Source of the DNA: Methylobacter sp.
GTDB taxonomy: Bacteria; Pseudomonadota; Gammaproteobacteria; Methylococcales; Methylomonadaceae
Assembly: GCF_030680395.1 (NCBI RefSeq)
Contig: NZ_JAUXVR010000007.1
Span: 62,001-126,000 of the forward strand
Direction of reading: 5' to 3'
Length of the DNA stretch: 64,000 bases
The notes beneath the pieces were generated by a model. The model searched no databases, had not been told where the DNA came from, and was given only the letters and a program-made list of their open reading frames with translations. The position numbers were made by a program, and so were the translations under genes. Positions 1 to 8,300 of this stretch are shown here, one piece after another (position 1 is the stretch's first letter; every line of letters begins with the position of its first letter).

Positions 1-304
1 GAGCAATACCTTGCGGAATCATCAACATCGACCGATGCCCCTCTGATAGTTCTATCAGCGATCCAACTCTTTTAGCTTTTCCGCGCAGATCAGTCAAGCC
101 GACCTGCATGCGTCCTTTTATCACCACCAAATAATCAACATGCTTCACATGCACATGGACGCCACGCAAAACATGCGCCTCAGATTGAACAAGGTTCCAT
201 TGTACAGGTAATGGCATATCCACCCAGTCATGTCGAAAAATTTCAGTAAGAGTACCCCGAGAATCGCTGCATGCAGATAATGCTACATTTTTTATAGACT
301 TCAC
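1..304 (-). CDS. RmlC-like cupin (sugar epimerase/isomerase-type), partial
   Basis: Only the first ~100 residues lie in the window; the rest runs off the left edge. I start it at GTG (302-304) because a G-rich Shine-Dalgarno-like stretch sits just upstream and the translation begins KSIKNVALSACSDSRGTLTE. The segment LRGVHVHVKHVDYLVVIKG followed by LTDLRGK and MLMIPQGIAH follows the order of conserved blocks in dTDP-4-dehydrorhamnose 3,5-epimerase (RmlC) and the related FdtA/WxcM cupins, which modify dTDP-sugars in the cytosol for surface polysaccharides. The family glycosyltransferase downstream supports a polysaccharide role. Whether it epimerises or isomerises cannot be told from the fragment. 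Confidence 0.7.
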   Translation of the reverse strand, partial: MKSIKNVALSACSDSRGTLTEIFRHDWVDMPLPVQWNLVQSEAHVLRGVHVHVKHVDYLVVIKGRMQVGLTDLRGKAKRVGSLIELSEGHRSMLMIPQGIA

Positions 305-520
305 TTACCCCCCGGTCGTATTTAATAGGCCAGATTATTATGTATTACTGACAAATGTACATTATAAGGTTTAAATTACCCATTCTATTCGATGAGTCTT
401 ATGAAACGATGAATCATGTTCGGCTACAACTATCTTGACCGGTTGACCGATATGTTGGACAAGGGTGTATTTCAATTTTATTTGGAGTCCGCTTTTGCCT
501 GAAAAACGTATCACTCAACA
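305..520. other. intergenic stretch before IS remnant
   Basis: About 215 bases without a convincing gene. It holds the upstream region of the RmlC-like gene and the broken right side of the transposase remnant. No clear terminal inverted repeat could be identified by eye. Confidence 0.4.
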
Positions 521-1009
521 TCAAAGTTGATTTTGCCGGCATACCCGCAGCATTTGGCGTAGCTGCCCGTTTTTGGTAAGAGCGCTGTGGCGCTTAACCT
601 GCGGGATTTGCATATCGCAAAACAGCAAATCCTTGTCAACGATTTCGAAGGCGACAGGCACATTGATGCCATTGGCGTGATACAGACAATTGAGGATATT
701 GGCGCCTTTGACGGTGCGATTTTGGCAATGGTCGAAATGCCGGGTGATGATCTCGTTTTCATCGGTATAGGTTTTTTCCTCAAGGGTGTCATCGAAGATC
801 AGCACGCCCTCGTCCGCCTCAATAGTGTGGACGGTTGGTTTCACCAACGACCACAAGTCCCGTGATGTGTAATCAGTGCCTGCTAAAAATCGGGTGATTT
901 GATCATGGCTGACCTCATGGTCCGGCAGTTGGGACAAACCGGTCGCGGTGATCCGGGCAAACGAACTCATCAGATAATCGCGGTATAACGCCAACAGAGA
1001 ATTTTTCAT
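521..1009 (-). pseudogene. Truncated IS701/IS4-type DDE transposase remnant
   Basis: The 162-residue product begins like a full-length IS701-type transposase (MKNSLLALYRDYLMSS) and contains the first catalytic block VLIFDDTLEEKTY, then stops at CRQNQL just where the family continues with a KYRYVLADSWF-like second aspartate block. Full members are roughly 300-450 residues, so over half, including the second Asp and the Glu, is missing. It should be inactive. It sits between two polysaccharide-type genes, consistent with an old insertion that was later deleted on one side. Confidence 0.75.
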
Positions 1010-1098
1010 GACAGCTACCTCACATGAATTCAGTCAACAGGCAATATTCCATGCCTTTATCAACTTCAGTGTGTAACATCAGTTACTTAAGAATTCTG

Positions 1099-2262
1099 CT
1101 ATCTGCGGTAAATGAAGCGACGAATGGCCCGTAACGGGTATGTAATTCTCCAACTGCGAGAATTTTTCAATGAAACATTGCTTTGAGCTAACGTAGCAAG
1201 ACATTCATCATACGAATGTACAAGTGCTTCAAGACGTTTACTATGCGAATGCACAAGCACTTCAAGATGTTCGTCATACGAATGTACAAGTGTTTCAAGG
1301 CTTTCACTATGCGAATGTACAAGTGCTTCAAGACGTTCACTATGCGAATGCATAAGTACTTCAAGACGTTCATCATACGAATGTGCAAGTGCTTCAAATT
1401 GTTCATCATAAGAACCAATTAGCGCTTCAAGACGATTAATCTGATTTCTATCCTCTTGGTTCTGGGGAGTGATGGGTACGGCTGGCGTAAGTTGAGTCTG
1501 CCAATCCCCCATCACTGTTTCTACAAGATATTGAGAGAACGTCGGATCCGTTATCTTTTCGAGCCATAAGTCCAGCTCTGCGCAACGGACTTCCAGTGAG
1601 ATATCAAGTCGCAATGGACTCGGAAAGTGTAGCGTTGTCGGTAGCGGATGGGAGTAAAAGTGGCAGTCAGGCATGTCGATCCACTGCCTCCACATATATA
1701 AATCACTCCAAATGCCATCAGGTCGCGGGCGCCAGCCATAGGGTAATCGATGGTAGGCCTGCAGGGTATGTCCAACGCAGGTAGGGCCAAAAATATTCCA
1801 TTTGTTTCGCGCCATAATTTCACGAGTCGCAGCATCATCGATACGTCCACCCAGACTATGGATAGTTCCATCGGTATGTACACTTGTGTGTAGGGTATGA
1901 ACGAAATCATTCGATTCAAGCAACTTGACCATCACGTCAAGATGATGCGGTAGCCACAAATCATCATCGCCCAAATAGCAGATAAAGGCACAGTCCAGCT
2001 CAGAAATAACGGCAGCCCGATAGGCCTCACCATGACCGGCACCTTTGGGATGAGGGCGAAATTCGATCCTTGAATCCTCGGCACATAGCACGGACATAAG
2101 ACGATCTGTTTCAACAGGGGCGCCATCGCCAATCACGATCAGCTTAAAATTTTGAAAATGTTGTTGCTGAACGCTCTTGATTGAACGCAGGAGAGTGTGG
2201 ACATGGTTATAGGTCGGAATGACAACACATACCGTTGGTAACGCATTACTGACCGTATGCAT
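1099..2262 (-). CDS. Family 2 glycosyltransferase with hendecad-repeat C-terminus
   Basis: The N-terminus CVVIPTYNHVHTLLRSIKSV and the later LGDDDLW block (DXD-type metal/nucleotide-sugar site) are those of GT-A fold family 2 glycosyltransferases, cytosolic enzymes that add sugars to surface glycans. I prefer ATG at 2262, five codons or so before the usual start of the fold; an upstream TTG at 2340 would add 26 atypical residues. Roughly residues 270-360 are at least six 11-residue units of the type EALVHSYDERL, expected to form a hendecad coiled coil, perhaps for oligomerisation or partner docking. The tail ends RRFIYRR, very basic. Acceptor and sugar are unknown. Confidence 0.8.
   Translation of the reverse strand: MHTVSNALPTVCVVIPTYNHVHTLLRSIKSVQQQHFQNFKLIVIGDGAPVETDRLMSVLCAEDSRIEFRPHPKGAGHGEAYRAAVISELDCAFICYLGDDDLWLPHHLDVMVKLLESNDFVHTLHTSVHTDGTIHSLGGRIDDAATREIMARNKWNIFGPTCVGHTLQAYHRLPYGWRPRPDGIWSDLYMWRQWIDMPDCHFYSHPLPTTLHFPSPLRLDISLEVRCAELDLWLEKITDPTFSQYLVETVMGDWQTQLTPAVPITPQNQEDRNQINRLEALIGSYDEQFEALAHSYDERLEVLMHSHSERLEALVHSHSESLETLVHSYDEHLEVLVHSHSKRLEALVHSYDECLATLAQSNVSLKNSRSWRITYPLRAIRRFIYRR
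1203..1435 (-). repeat. 33-bp in-frame tandem repeats in the glycosyltransferase gene
   Basis: About seven imperfect 33-bp units, each containing a version of CATACGAATGTACAAGTGCTTC on the plus strand (split here as CATACGAATGTACAAG plus TGCTTCAAG). Unit length equals 11 codons, so gain or loss of a unit keeps the frame. The units are contiguous without spacers, so this is not a CRISPR array. Confidence 0.85.
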
Positions 2263-2466
2263 CGTCACAACACTAAGCTCAAATAGATAGCAACCAGGAC
2301 TGGAGCTAAATTTAATAAAAGAGCACGTTGGTGGGAGCAATATTGAGGTGAACTGAAACTGTAATGATTTGAATTAACCTGCATTTTTATCTCAACGAAT
2401 TAATAAAGTTCCGGTAGCTGAAAAATGGTTTCTAAATTTGGAAGTGGGTCAAACTTGTAACGTAGC
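2263..2466. other. intergenic stretch upstream of glycosyltransferase gene
   Basis: Upstream region of the glycosyltransferase gene; AT-rich, no gene or convincing promoter pair picked out by eye. Confidence 0.35.
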
Positions 2467-2643
2467 ATGAATATCGATGCCAAACTCCAGCTGATTGCTA
2501 AGCAAGCCGATGACAGTGTAAAACAGTATTGTGATCGACTATGTAAAATTATTATCACATTGCCGTGCAAGCATTTGTTTTATCGAGTGACGGGTAAAAA
2601 TGAAACTGAAAAAATGTTGTCGACGCTGTTTTATAGGTTATAG
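2467..2643 (+). CDS. small hypothetical ORF (58 residues)
   Basis: An ATG-initiated frame encoding MNIDAKLQLIAKQADDSV... with a short cysteine/histidine-containing middle (CDRLCKIIITLPCKHLFYR). Nothing recognisable. It stands alone on the plus strand between minus-strand genes, with no good Shine-Dalgarno, so it may be chance or a decayed gene. Confidence 0.25.
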   Translation: MNIDAKLQLIAKQADDSVKQYCDRLCKIIITLPCKHLFYRVTGKNETEKMLSTLFYRL

Positions 2644-2703
2644 CGTCGATCAACACTTCGATGATGACATAGCTGCCGCTTGGAGGGCCGATAAAAGAAA
2701 CCG

Positions 2704-3003
2704 TCAAAAAAGAAACATTCGGCGGGGATTAACAAAAACTCGGGTATGCCGGTGAGGCAACTGATTGACCCGGTAACTGGCCCGGTAACTGGGCTTGTAA
2801 TAGTACCTGTAGGCGGGTGCCGACACATTGCGGCGGCTGTCGAAACGATGTCCAACCTGAGGTTTACGCAGAGGCGCATGGTGCACACGGTTGATTTGGG
2901 CGTTCCGATGCGAAGGCGACCGGTTATCTGCCATGGCGGTTTGTTGGCCGAATAACATCAGCACACCAACAAGGAGCATGACTTTGTGGTTTAGACTGTT
3001 CAT
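2704..3003 (-). CDS. small exported basic protein, hypothetical
   Basis: 99 residues: an N-terminal signal peptide (HKVMLLVGVLMLFGQQTAMA, cleavage likely after AMA) followed by a His/Arg/Tyr-rich basic tail. A duplicated short DNA segment near 2770-2792 encodes the SYRASYRVN part. It lies downstream of the Spy-like gene in the same direction, so it may belong to the same envelope-stress regulon; this is inference. No family recognised. Confidence 0.55.
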   Translation of the reverse strand: MNSLNHKVMLLVGVLMLFGQQTAMADNRSPSHRNAQINRVHHAPLRKPQVGHRFDSRRNVSAPAYRYYYKPSYRASYRVNQLPHRHTRVFVNPRRMFLF

Positions 3004-3089
3004 ATTTATCTACCTCAAAAGATTTATCTGGGTGTTTAGCGACTAAGTCCCTCCCTGGACAACAACAGCCGCTTCCAACCAAAGCGGGT

Positions 3090-3443
3090 TTACTTTTGGC
3101 TTTCGTTTTGTTTTTGGTTTTTTCTTTCCTCATGACGTTTTTGCCATTTTTCCTGGTGCTCTTTTTTTATGGCATCCAACTTGGTCATCTGCTCGGCAGT
3201 TAACACTTCCTGCATACGCAAACGGCTTTCCTGACGAAGTGCTTCACGTTTTTCCTGCTGTTCTTTGAAGATCACTTCCAATTTACTTTTTTGCTCCGCG
3301 TTTAAATCCAGCTGTTTGGCCAGACGTTCCACTTTATCGCCCCTGTGTCCATCGAAATGGCCTCCGTCATGGCCGCCGGGAAATGCGGCTACAGTCAAAG
3401 GAAGGGCTAAGGCCAGTGCGATGGTTATGATTTTTTTGTTCAT
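3090..3443 (-). CDS. Spy/CpxP-family periplasmic protein
   Basis: 117 residues with a clear signal peptide (MNKKIITIALALALPLTVAA), then a His/Gly stretch (FPGGHDGGHFDGHRG) that could bind metal, then a long alpha-helical Glu/Lys/Gln-rich part with LDLNAEQKSKLEVIF and VLTAEQMTKLDAIKKEHQE. The two LTxxQ-type segments are the hallmark of the Spy/CpxP chaperone and metal-sensor family acting in the periplasm. It is read toward by baeSR, and Spy is a known BaeR target in E. coli, so it is a plausible output gene of the adjacent system. Confidence 0.8.
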   Translation of the reverse strand: MNKKIITIALALALPLTVAAFPGGHDGGHFDGHRGDKVERLAKQLDLNAEQKSKLEVIFKEQQEKREALRQESRLRMQEVLTAEQMTKLDAIKKEHQEKWQKRHEERKNQKQNESQK

Positions 3444-3604
3444 GTTAAGTCTCTCTATTGATTAAGGATCGTCAAACGGCGTTTTTCCGTTTTCGAGATC
3501 TACTTTAACCACGAAAAGCGCAAACAATTTGAAGCAATTAAGGAAACAGTGTGCAAATTAACGCTTATCTATTCCTTGCCGTAGGCAGAATGATCGAGCT
3601 TCAA

Positions 3605-4309
3605 CTAATCGCTATCCCGTTGCGGATCATAGCGATAACCGGCGCCATAGACCGAATGGATCAGCTCCTGGCCGGGTAACAGTTCGGCCAGTTTTTTTCT
3701 CAATTTTTTGATGTGACTGTCGATAGTGCGGTCCGAAACAATGCGCTGATCCTGATATATCTGGTCCATCAATTTAGACCGGGAAAAGATGCGGCCGGGT
3801 TGCCGGTATAACACTTGCAGCAGTTGGAATTCCACTGAGGTCAGTTCGATCTCATGCCCTGCGGCCAATACCCGAAAACTGTTGGCATCCAGGGTTAACA
3901 AGTGAACAGGATGCTCATCATTATCCGCTTGGGGCTGCAATCGGCGCAGTACCGCCTTGACCCGCGCCACCATTTCGCGGGGACTGTAAGGCTTGCAAAT
4001 ATAATCGTCGGCACCCATTTCCAGACCCAGTAAACGATCGATTTCCTCTATGCGCGCGGTAACCATAATAATCGGCACTTTGCTAAAACTGCGTAGTTCA
4101 CGGCAAATCGTCAGACCATCGCAACCCGGCAACATCAGATCCAATAATACAAGATCCGGATGCTGCTGTTTGACCCAGGGCACAACCGCATTGCCCTCGC
4201 CAAGCGTAGCGGTGGCGAAACCGGCATTTTGCAGATAATCCTCTGCCAGCTTGGCGAGCTTTTGTTCATCTTCGACGATTAAAATAAGGCGGGTATCGTT
4301 CATGGTCAT
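3605..4309 (-). CDS. baeR: OmpR-family response regulator BaeR
   Basis: 234 residues: receiver domain (1-120) with acidic pocket VEDE, phosphoacceptor Asp57 in LVLLDLMLPG and Lys in YICKPYSPRE, then a winged-helix DNA-binding domain (about 135-230) ending SVYGAGYRYDP. The block GADDYICKPYSPREMVARVK is closer to BaeR than to PhoB or OmpR. Its ATG overlaps the stop of the kinase gene by four bases, indicating translational coupling. In E. coli BaeR activates spy and multidrug efflux genes under envelope stress; here a Spy-like gene lies directly downstream. Confidence 0.88.
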   Translation of the reverse strand: MTMNDTRLILIVEDEQKLAKLAEDYLQNAGFATATLGEGNAVVPWVKQQHPDLVLLDLMLPGCDGLTICRELRSFSKVPIIMVTARIEEIDRLLGLEMGADDYICKPYSPREMVARVKAVLRRLQPQADNDEHPVHLLTLDANSFRVLAAGHEIELTSVEFQLLQVLYRQPGRIFSRSKLMDQIYQDQRIVSDRTIDSHIKKLRKKLAELLPGQELIHSVYGAGYRYDPQRDSD

Positions 4310-5751
4310 GATTGCACCGGTAACTCAATGTGTATGGCGAGTCCACCCAGAGATGAGGCCTGCGCCTTGATAATGCCGTTATGCGCGGCCACTATGTTTC
4401 GGCAAATGGCCAGACCGAGCCCTGCACCGCCATGATTTCTGCTGCGCGAATGTTCGACCCGGTAAAACCGGTCGAACAATTTCTCTCTTTCTTCGCCGGA
4501 TACCCCCGGGGCGCTATCGGCCATATCGATAAACAGGGTATCCGCCTTTTTTGCAACCGTGATTTCCAGACGGCCGCCGCTGTCGGTATAGTTGGCGCTA
4601 TTTTTCAGCACATTGCGGAACAGTTGCGATAAACGGTCCGGATCGGCATAGAGGCTGACAGTACCCTGTGTCTTATTGATCAATTGAATGCTCAGCTGTT
4701 TACTGTCGAATTCAGGCATCAGCGCAGCCAAATCTCCTTTTAAAACGGCCACCGGATCGATAAGCGCTTTTCGGTAAGTCAATGCGCCTTGATCGGACAA
4801 GGCCAATTGATAAAGATCCTCCGTTAACCGGTTTAGCCGCATAACATCGCCGAACAAAGAATCGATTGCCGCACGGTTCATTGGACGAATGCCGTCCTGC
4901 AATGCTTCCAGCTCGCCGCGCAATACCGACAATGGGGTGCGCAACTCATGGGAAATATCGGCAACCCAACGCCGCCTGGCCTGTTCCGACTGTTCCAGGG
5001 CGGCGGCCATTTCATTAAAATCACGCGCCAGCTGTCCGAGTTCGTCACCGGATTCGACTGGCAGGCGGATATCGTAACGGCCGACAGCCAGTGCTTTGGC
5101 TGCCGCAGTAATACGCTTGATCGGCCGACCCAGAATATAGGCCAGCAAAAGCGCCAGAACGGCGGAGAGCGTTATCATTAACAGTGCAATCCAGGCGAAT
5201 TCTTTAGCCTGCCTTTCCATAAACCGGAGTTCGCCGAGTTGATTGTCGGGTTTTCCCGGCAACAGTCCCAGAAAACCGACGACTCGATCCTCATGCCTGA
5301 TTGCTTGCAGCGTTAATTGCGACAGCGCTTCCGGTTGACCGAAAATAATCGATTTATCAGCGGCCAATAGCATCACCCGCATTTCCAAAGGTTTGAAACG
5401 CCGATTGCTAAGGGCTTCGGATTCAATGTCGGGAGGCCATCTGTTCAGCGGTTCGGTCAGCGCTTTTTTCATCCAGGGTGCCGGATGCCGGTGACGACGG
5501 TTATCGGATTGCAGCAGCAACTGAATCCATTGTTGCTTGTTCCCGGCCAGAGGTTCCCAACTGCCGGCATCGGCATAATAGTCGGCCAGTCCATCGATCA
5601 AGTTTGAGACCCGTTCACGTTGCCGTGTCTCAATAAGTTCATTAAAGCCCCGATCCAAGGACCAGCCCATAAACAAATACATGCCGGCCACAACCAGCAA
5701 GGTGGTCAGCAGAAAAGTTAGAAATAATTTGACTCGAATGGATTTGTGCAC
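4306..5751 (-). CDS. baeS: Envelope-stress sensor histidine kinase BaeS
   Basis: 481 residues. A first membrane helix (about 8-28), a periplasmic domain to about 175, a second helix (WIALLMITLSAVLALLLAYI), HAMP, then HisKA with SHELRTPLSVLRGELEAL and HATPase_c with N-box (LKNSANYTDSGG) and G-box (GGAGLGLAICRNI). RGELEALQDGIRP is typical of BaeS. It is an inner-membrane kinase that phosphorylates BaeR. First gene of a minus-strand operon with baeR. Confidence 0.88.
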   Translation of the reverse strand: MHKSIRVKLFLTFLLTTLLVVAGMYLFMGWSLDRGFNELIETRQRERVSNLIDGLADYYADAGSWEPLAGNKQQWIQLLLQSDNRRHRHPAPWMKKALTEPLNRWPPDIESEALSNRRFKPLEMRVMLLAADKSIIFGQPEALSQLTLQAIRHEDRVVGFLGLLPGKPDNQLGELRFMERQAKEFAWIALLMITLSAVLALLLAYILGRPIKRITAAAKALAVGRYDIRLPVESGDELGQLARDFNEMAAALEQSEQARRRWVADISHELRTPLSVLRGELEALQDGIRPMNRAAIDSLFGDVMRLNRLTEDLYQLALSDQGALTYRKALIDPVAVLKGDLAALMPEFDSKQLSIQLINKTQGTVSLYADPDRLSQLFRNVLKNSANYTDSGGRLEITVAKKADTLFIDMADSAPGVSGEEREKLFDRFYRVEHSRSRNHGGAGLGLAICRNIVAAHNGIIKAQASSLGGLAIHIELPVQS

Positions 5752-5890
5752 AGAATTGCTCGTCAGTCGTCTAGGGTATTGTTAGCTCAACGCAGAAAAA
5801 ATAAATCTTCGTGGTGAAGATTGAATAACTGTTACGCAGTAAAGTTTCATGGTTTTCCAGGTGCTCGAATGGTGCGCTGGAGGGGATGAT

Positions 5891-6145
5891 TTAGTTGTAC
5901 CCACCGTAAGATTGATGCTCGCGTTTTTCTTCGCGAAGTAGTTCACGTTCTACTTCCAAACGCTCTTTGGCTATGTCATTAGACTCCTTCATAAGCTCTT
6001 GTTCTCTGCGTTCACGTATGCTTTCTGCACTGTAATATAGCTGTGGCGCACCGTAACTGTTAGGGTTATATGCAGTGCCGGACTGGTCAGCGGCAATAAC
6101 GTTTAATGACGTGGCAAACAGTGTTATTGCGATTATTTTTTTCAT
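5891..6145 (-). CDS. small exported helical protein, hypothetical
   Basis: 84 residues: signal peptide (MKKIIAITLFATSLNVIAA) then a Tyr/Ser linker and a strongly charged Glu/Arg helix (residues 42-77), likely a coiled coil, ending YGGYN. The gene lies 14 bases after the XRE regulator on the same strand. No known family recognised. Confidence 0.6.
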   Translation of the reverse strand: MKKIIAITLFATSLNVIAADQSGTAYNPNSYGAPQLYYSAESIRERREQELMKESNDIAKERLEVERELLREEKREHQSYGGYN

Positions 6146-6159
6146 ATCTACACTGTGGT

Positions 6160-6612
6160 CTATGATTTTGGTATCGTTGACTGAGTCGCAGTTTGAAGCT
6201 GTTTTATCATAAGTCTTTTAACAAACTCTTCGGCCGCTTGTCTATGCGCTATGCTAGTAATTTCCGGATCAGTTCCTTGTGATAATTTTCTAATTTCATC
6301 AAGAATCCCCTGTTCATTTTTTGTTATTACGCCACCGAATACCTGCTCAACGGCCTTTAGAGTCTCTGGACAGTATTCAAGCATTGACATTCTAAGCATC
6401 TGCTTTGGATCAACGTTGAGAATTTTGGCAATATGAGGAATGCTTCTGAGCGGTACTCTTGTTTTGCCAGCCTTAAACATGCTGATAATGTTAGCTCGAT
6501 CAAAGCTAAGTTCCGCAGCCATGTCTGACTGTTTAATGTTGGACTGATCAATTTTGTCCCTAAGAAATTCATGAAACATTTGTGGTTTTATTTGCTCGTC
6601 AGTTGATAGCAT
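6160..6612 (-). CDS. XRE-family HTH regulator
   Basis: 150 residues. The N-terminal half reads as a helix-turn-helix of the Cro/C1 type (KQSDMAAELSFDRANIISMFKAGKTRVPL), preceded by FLRDKIDQSNI; the C-terminal half (about 85-150) is helical and unknown. It is probably a DNA-binding repressor in the cytosol. Placement next to accessory genes of unknown function suggests a local regulator, but no operator was identified. Confidence 0.7.
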   Translation of the reverse strand: MLSTDEQIKPQMFHEFLRDKIDQSNIKQSDMAAELSFDRANIISMFKAGKTRVPLRSIPHIAKILNVDPKQMLRMSMLEYCPETLKAVEQVFGGVITKNEQGILDEIRKLSQGTDPEITSIAHRQAAEEFVKRLMIKQLQTATQSTIPKS

Positions 6613-6727
6613 AGATACCTTATATTAAAATTTATAATAAAATCAATTTGTTATAACGTAAGTAATGAGTGATTTTAACGTTAAGTTCGTTCTACAGTGC
6701 AGAGCTAATTTGTGACGAAAAGCTCAT

Positions 6728-7021
6728 TTATTCGTCGTCATCCTCAAGCCCAAGTCTTCCAGAAAATCCGTAAAATATGGACTTAAAACTAAGAGTAGCA
6801 ATGTTTCTTACACCCGTAAAAACATCCAAAATAATGTTAAAAAATATATAACAAATCCAGCCGGTTTCTTTTACGAAAGGAATTAAAATTTCTTTAAATA
6901 CTTCAAGTGGAAGCAAAATAATTCCGGACTGAATGCCTAAAGCAACAGACTTAAAATATCTTTTATTTCTTTTTTCCAAAAGCATCACTTTATCAACCGA
7001 CACTATTAAAAAATTCAGCAT
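6728..7021 (-). CDS. small membrane protein overlapping UDG-like gene
   Basis: 97 residues with two hydrophobic stretches (about 28-50 and 55-75) and an acidic C-terminal end (GLEDDDE), suggesting a small inner-membrane protein. Its ATG overlaps the end of the upstream UDG-like gene by seven bases, so the two are co-translated. No family recognised. Confidence 0.55.
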   Translation of the reverse strand: MLNFLIVSVDKVMLLEKRNKRYFKSVALGIQSGIILLPLEVFKEILIPFVKETGWICYIFFNIILDVFTGVRNIATLSFKSIFYGFSGRLGLEDDDE

Positions 7022-7794
7022 TTATACGCACCTATTTTTATTAAAAGAGCACGTTTACTTTTATCAATTGAATCTGGATTTGTTTTAATTGATAGCTGAT
7101 CTTTCGGCTTATTTCCTAAAAAATAGGCAATTCTTTCAGCATTAGCACCTGATGGGTGAGGCATACCGCTTAATATTTGGTTCTCATTGATTATTTTTTG
7201 TGAAGCGAGCCATTCCAAGGCTTCCGTTACTTTAGGCCCTAAAGGGATAAACAGAGATGTTTTTAGTTTATTGCATATTTCTGTTACAAAAAACTCTTGT
7301 ATCGATTCTCTTAGCAAAGGCGTTTTAAGCATTGATGGTGAGCCGGAATAATTTCCGCCATCAACAAAAACAGGGTTTTTTAAAATAGATGCCATTTGCA
7401 CTAAATGTGCATGAGAGGTAAAAAGCAATACAGTACTGGGTATACCCAGTTTTTCGTGAATCCCAACATCATCAAGCATACTAATTAAATTAGTTCTCAT
7501 GGAGCCGCTAAAGCTGGCAGCCGATTTAACCGCTTTTAAAATATCTTCTGAAGAACCGCCTTTTTCTAAGTCAATTTTTGCAGCATTCAGTGCATTAGCA
7601 GCTTGCTGAAGGCCAGGTGTAATGCCAACAAGTACAATTTTTGCGTTTTCATTAACATACTCAAATGGAGCGTAATAAATGCTTATTTTTCCTTCTTTTT
7701 TTAGCAAAAGCGAATCAGGTAATGGGGCAGTGGTAGAAAAATGAGGCTCATTTTGAATGAGTGCCCTGTAATTTTCAAATTGATAGTTTGCCAT
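7015..7794 (-). CDS. uracil-DNA-glycosylase-superfamily-like protein
   Basis: 259 residues. Two blocks resemble the UDG fold: an early beta-strand plus loop KIVLVGITPGLQQA (compare the GxxPG motif I) and a late MPHPSGANAERIAYFLG (compare the HPS motif II). Between them are about 170 residues of unfamiliar sequence including LFIPLGPKVTEALEWLA, also in the position of the strand-helix unit of that fold. This family removes uracil or other bases from DNA, but the central motifs differ enough that a different hydrolase activity is possible. Codon use is AT-rich compared with neighbours. It is co-translated with a small membrane protein. Confidence 0.5.
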   Translation of the reverse strand: MANYQFENYRALIQNEPHFSTTAPLPDSLLLKKEGKISIYYAPFEYVNENAKIVLVGITPGLQQAANALNAAKIDLEKGGSSEDILKAVKSAASFSGSMRTNLISMLDDVGIHEKLGIPSTVLLFTSHAHLVQMASILKNPVFVDGGNYSGSPSMLKTPLLRESIQEFFVTEICNKLKTSLFIPLGPKVTEALEWLASQKIINENQILSGMPHPSGANAERIAYFLGNKPKDQLSIKTNPDSIDKSKRALLIKIGAYKC

Positions 7795-7848
7795 GATGTA
7801 TTGGTTCTCTTTTGTTAAGTAGTAAGTTTAAAAAAAATCCTGATGATG

Positions 7849-8118
7849 CTATTTACGTTTAATTGACTCCTCTCGATATCCGGTGGTAATAATCTTGCCG
7901 TTATTCCCCCTCACCAGATAAATACTTTTGAGCTTGTCAATTTTATTGCTAATCCCACCGGTATAACTGGCCAACTTTTTAAGGCTGAGCTGATTGAAGT
8001 AAATCAACTCTGAGCCATTTTGTGGCTCGATAGCTCCATACTGCTCAAGCCAGTCGATAATCACGGGAGAAATGCCTCTCTGCTCTAGCCTGGTCTGTGC
8101 GTGTAGTGTTAAGTTCAT
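7849..8118 (-). CDS. hypothetical protein, DUF4258/toxin-like start
   Basis: I start this at ATG 8118 because GGAG lies about eight bases upstream; a start nine codons earlier is possible. About 89 residues. The N-terminus LTLHAQTRLEQRGIS has the H-x-x-x-R-x-x-x-R-G-I pattern seen in DUF4258 and some RelE-like small proteins, followed by YLVRGNNGKIITTGYRE, a beta pair that also fits. No antitoxin partner is evident. Function is unknown. Confidence 0.5.
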   Translation of the reverse strand: MNLTLHAQTRLEQRGISPVIIDWLEQYGAIEPQNGSELIYFNQLSLKKLASYTGGISNKIDKLKSIYLVRGNNGKIITTGYREESIKRK

Positions 8119-8145
8119 GCCCGTGCTCCGTAAGTCAAAAATCAA

Positions 8146-8300
8146 GATAATAAGGCTATTTTAATTTTTATTTCACAAATATGCAATAAAAATTAAAATA
8201 AGAATTTCAGTGAAATTTAATATAAATATTTATATATTATATTTTGACATTTTAGTGTAATTATTTATAATTTGCATGAAATAATTTTTTAAGGAAAACC
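8146..8300. promoter_or_regulatory. AT-rich divergent promoter region
   Basis: About 180 very AT-rich bases between divergent genes, with TATAAT-like elements on both strands (for example around 8220-8250). It must hold the promoters for both directions, but I cannot place single -35/-10 pairs with confidence. Confidence 0.4.

Noticed and set aside
1203-1435. CRISPR-like array
   Set aside because: Units are contiguous without unique spacers, are 33 bp and in frame with a glycosyltransferase gene, so they are coding repeats.
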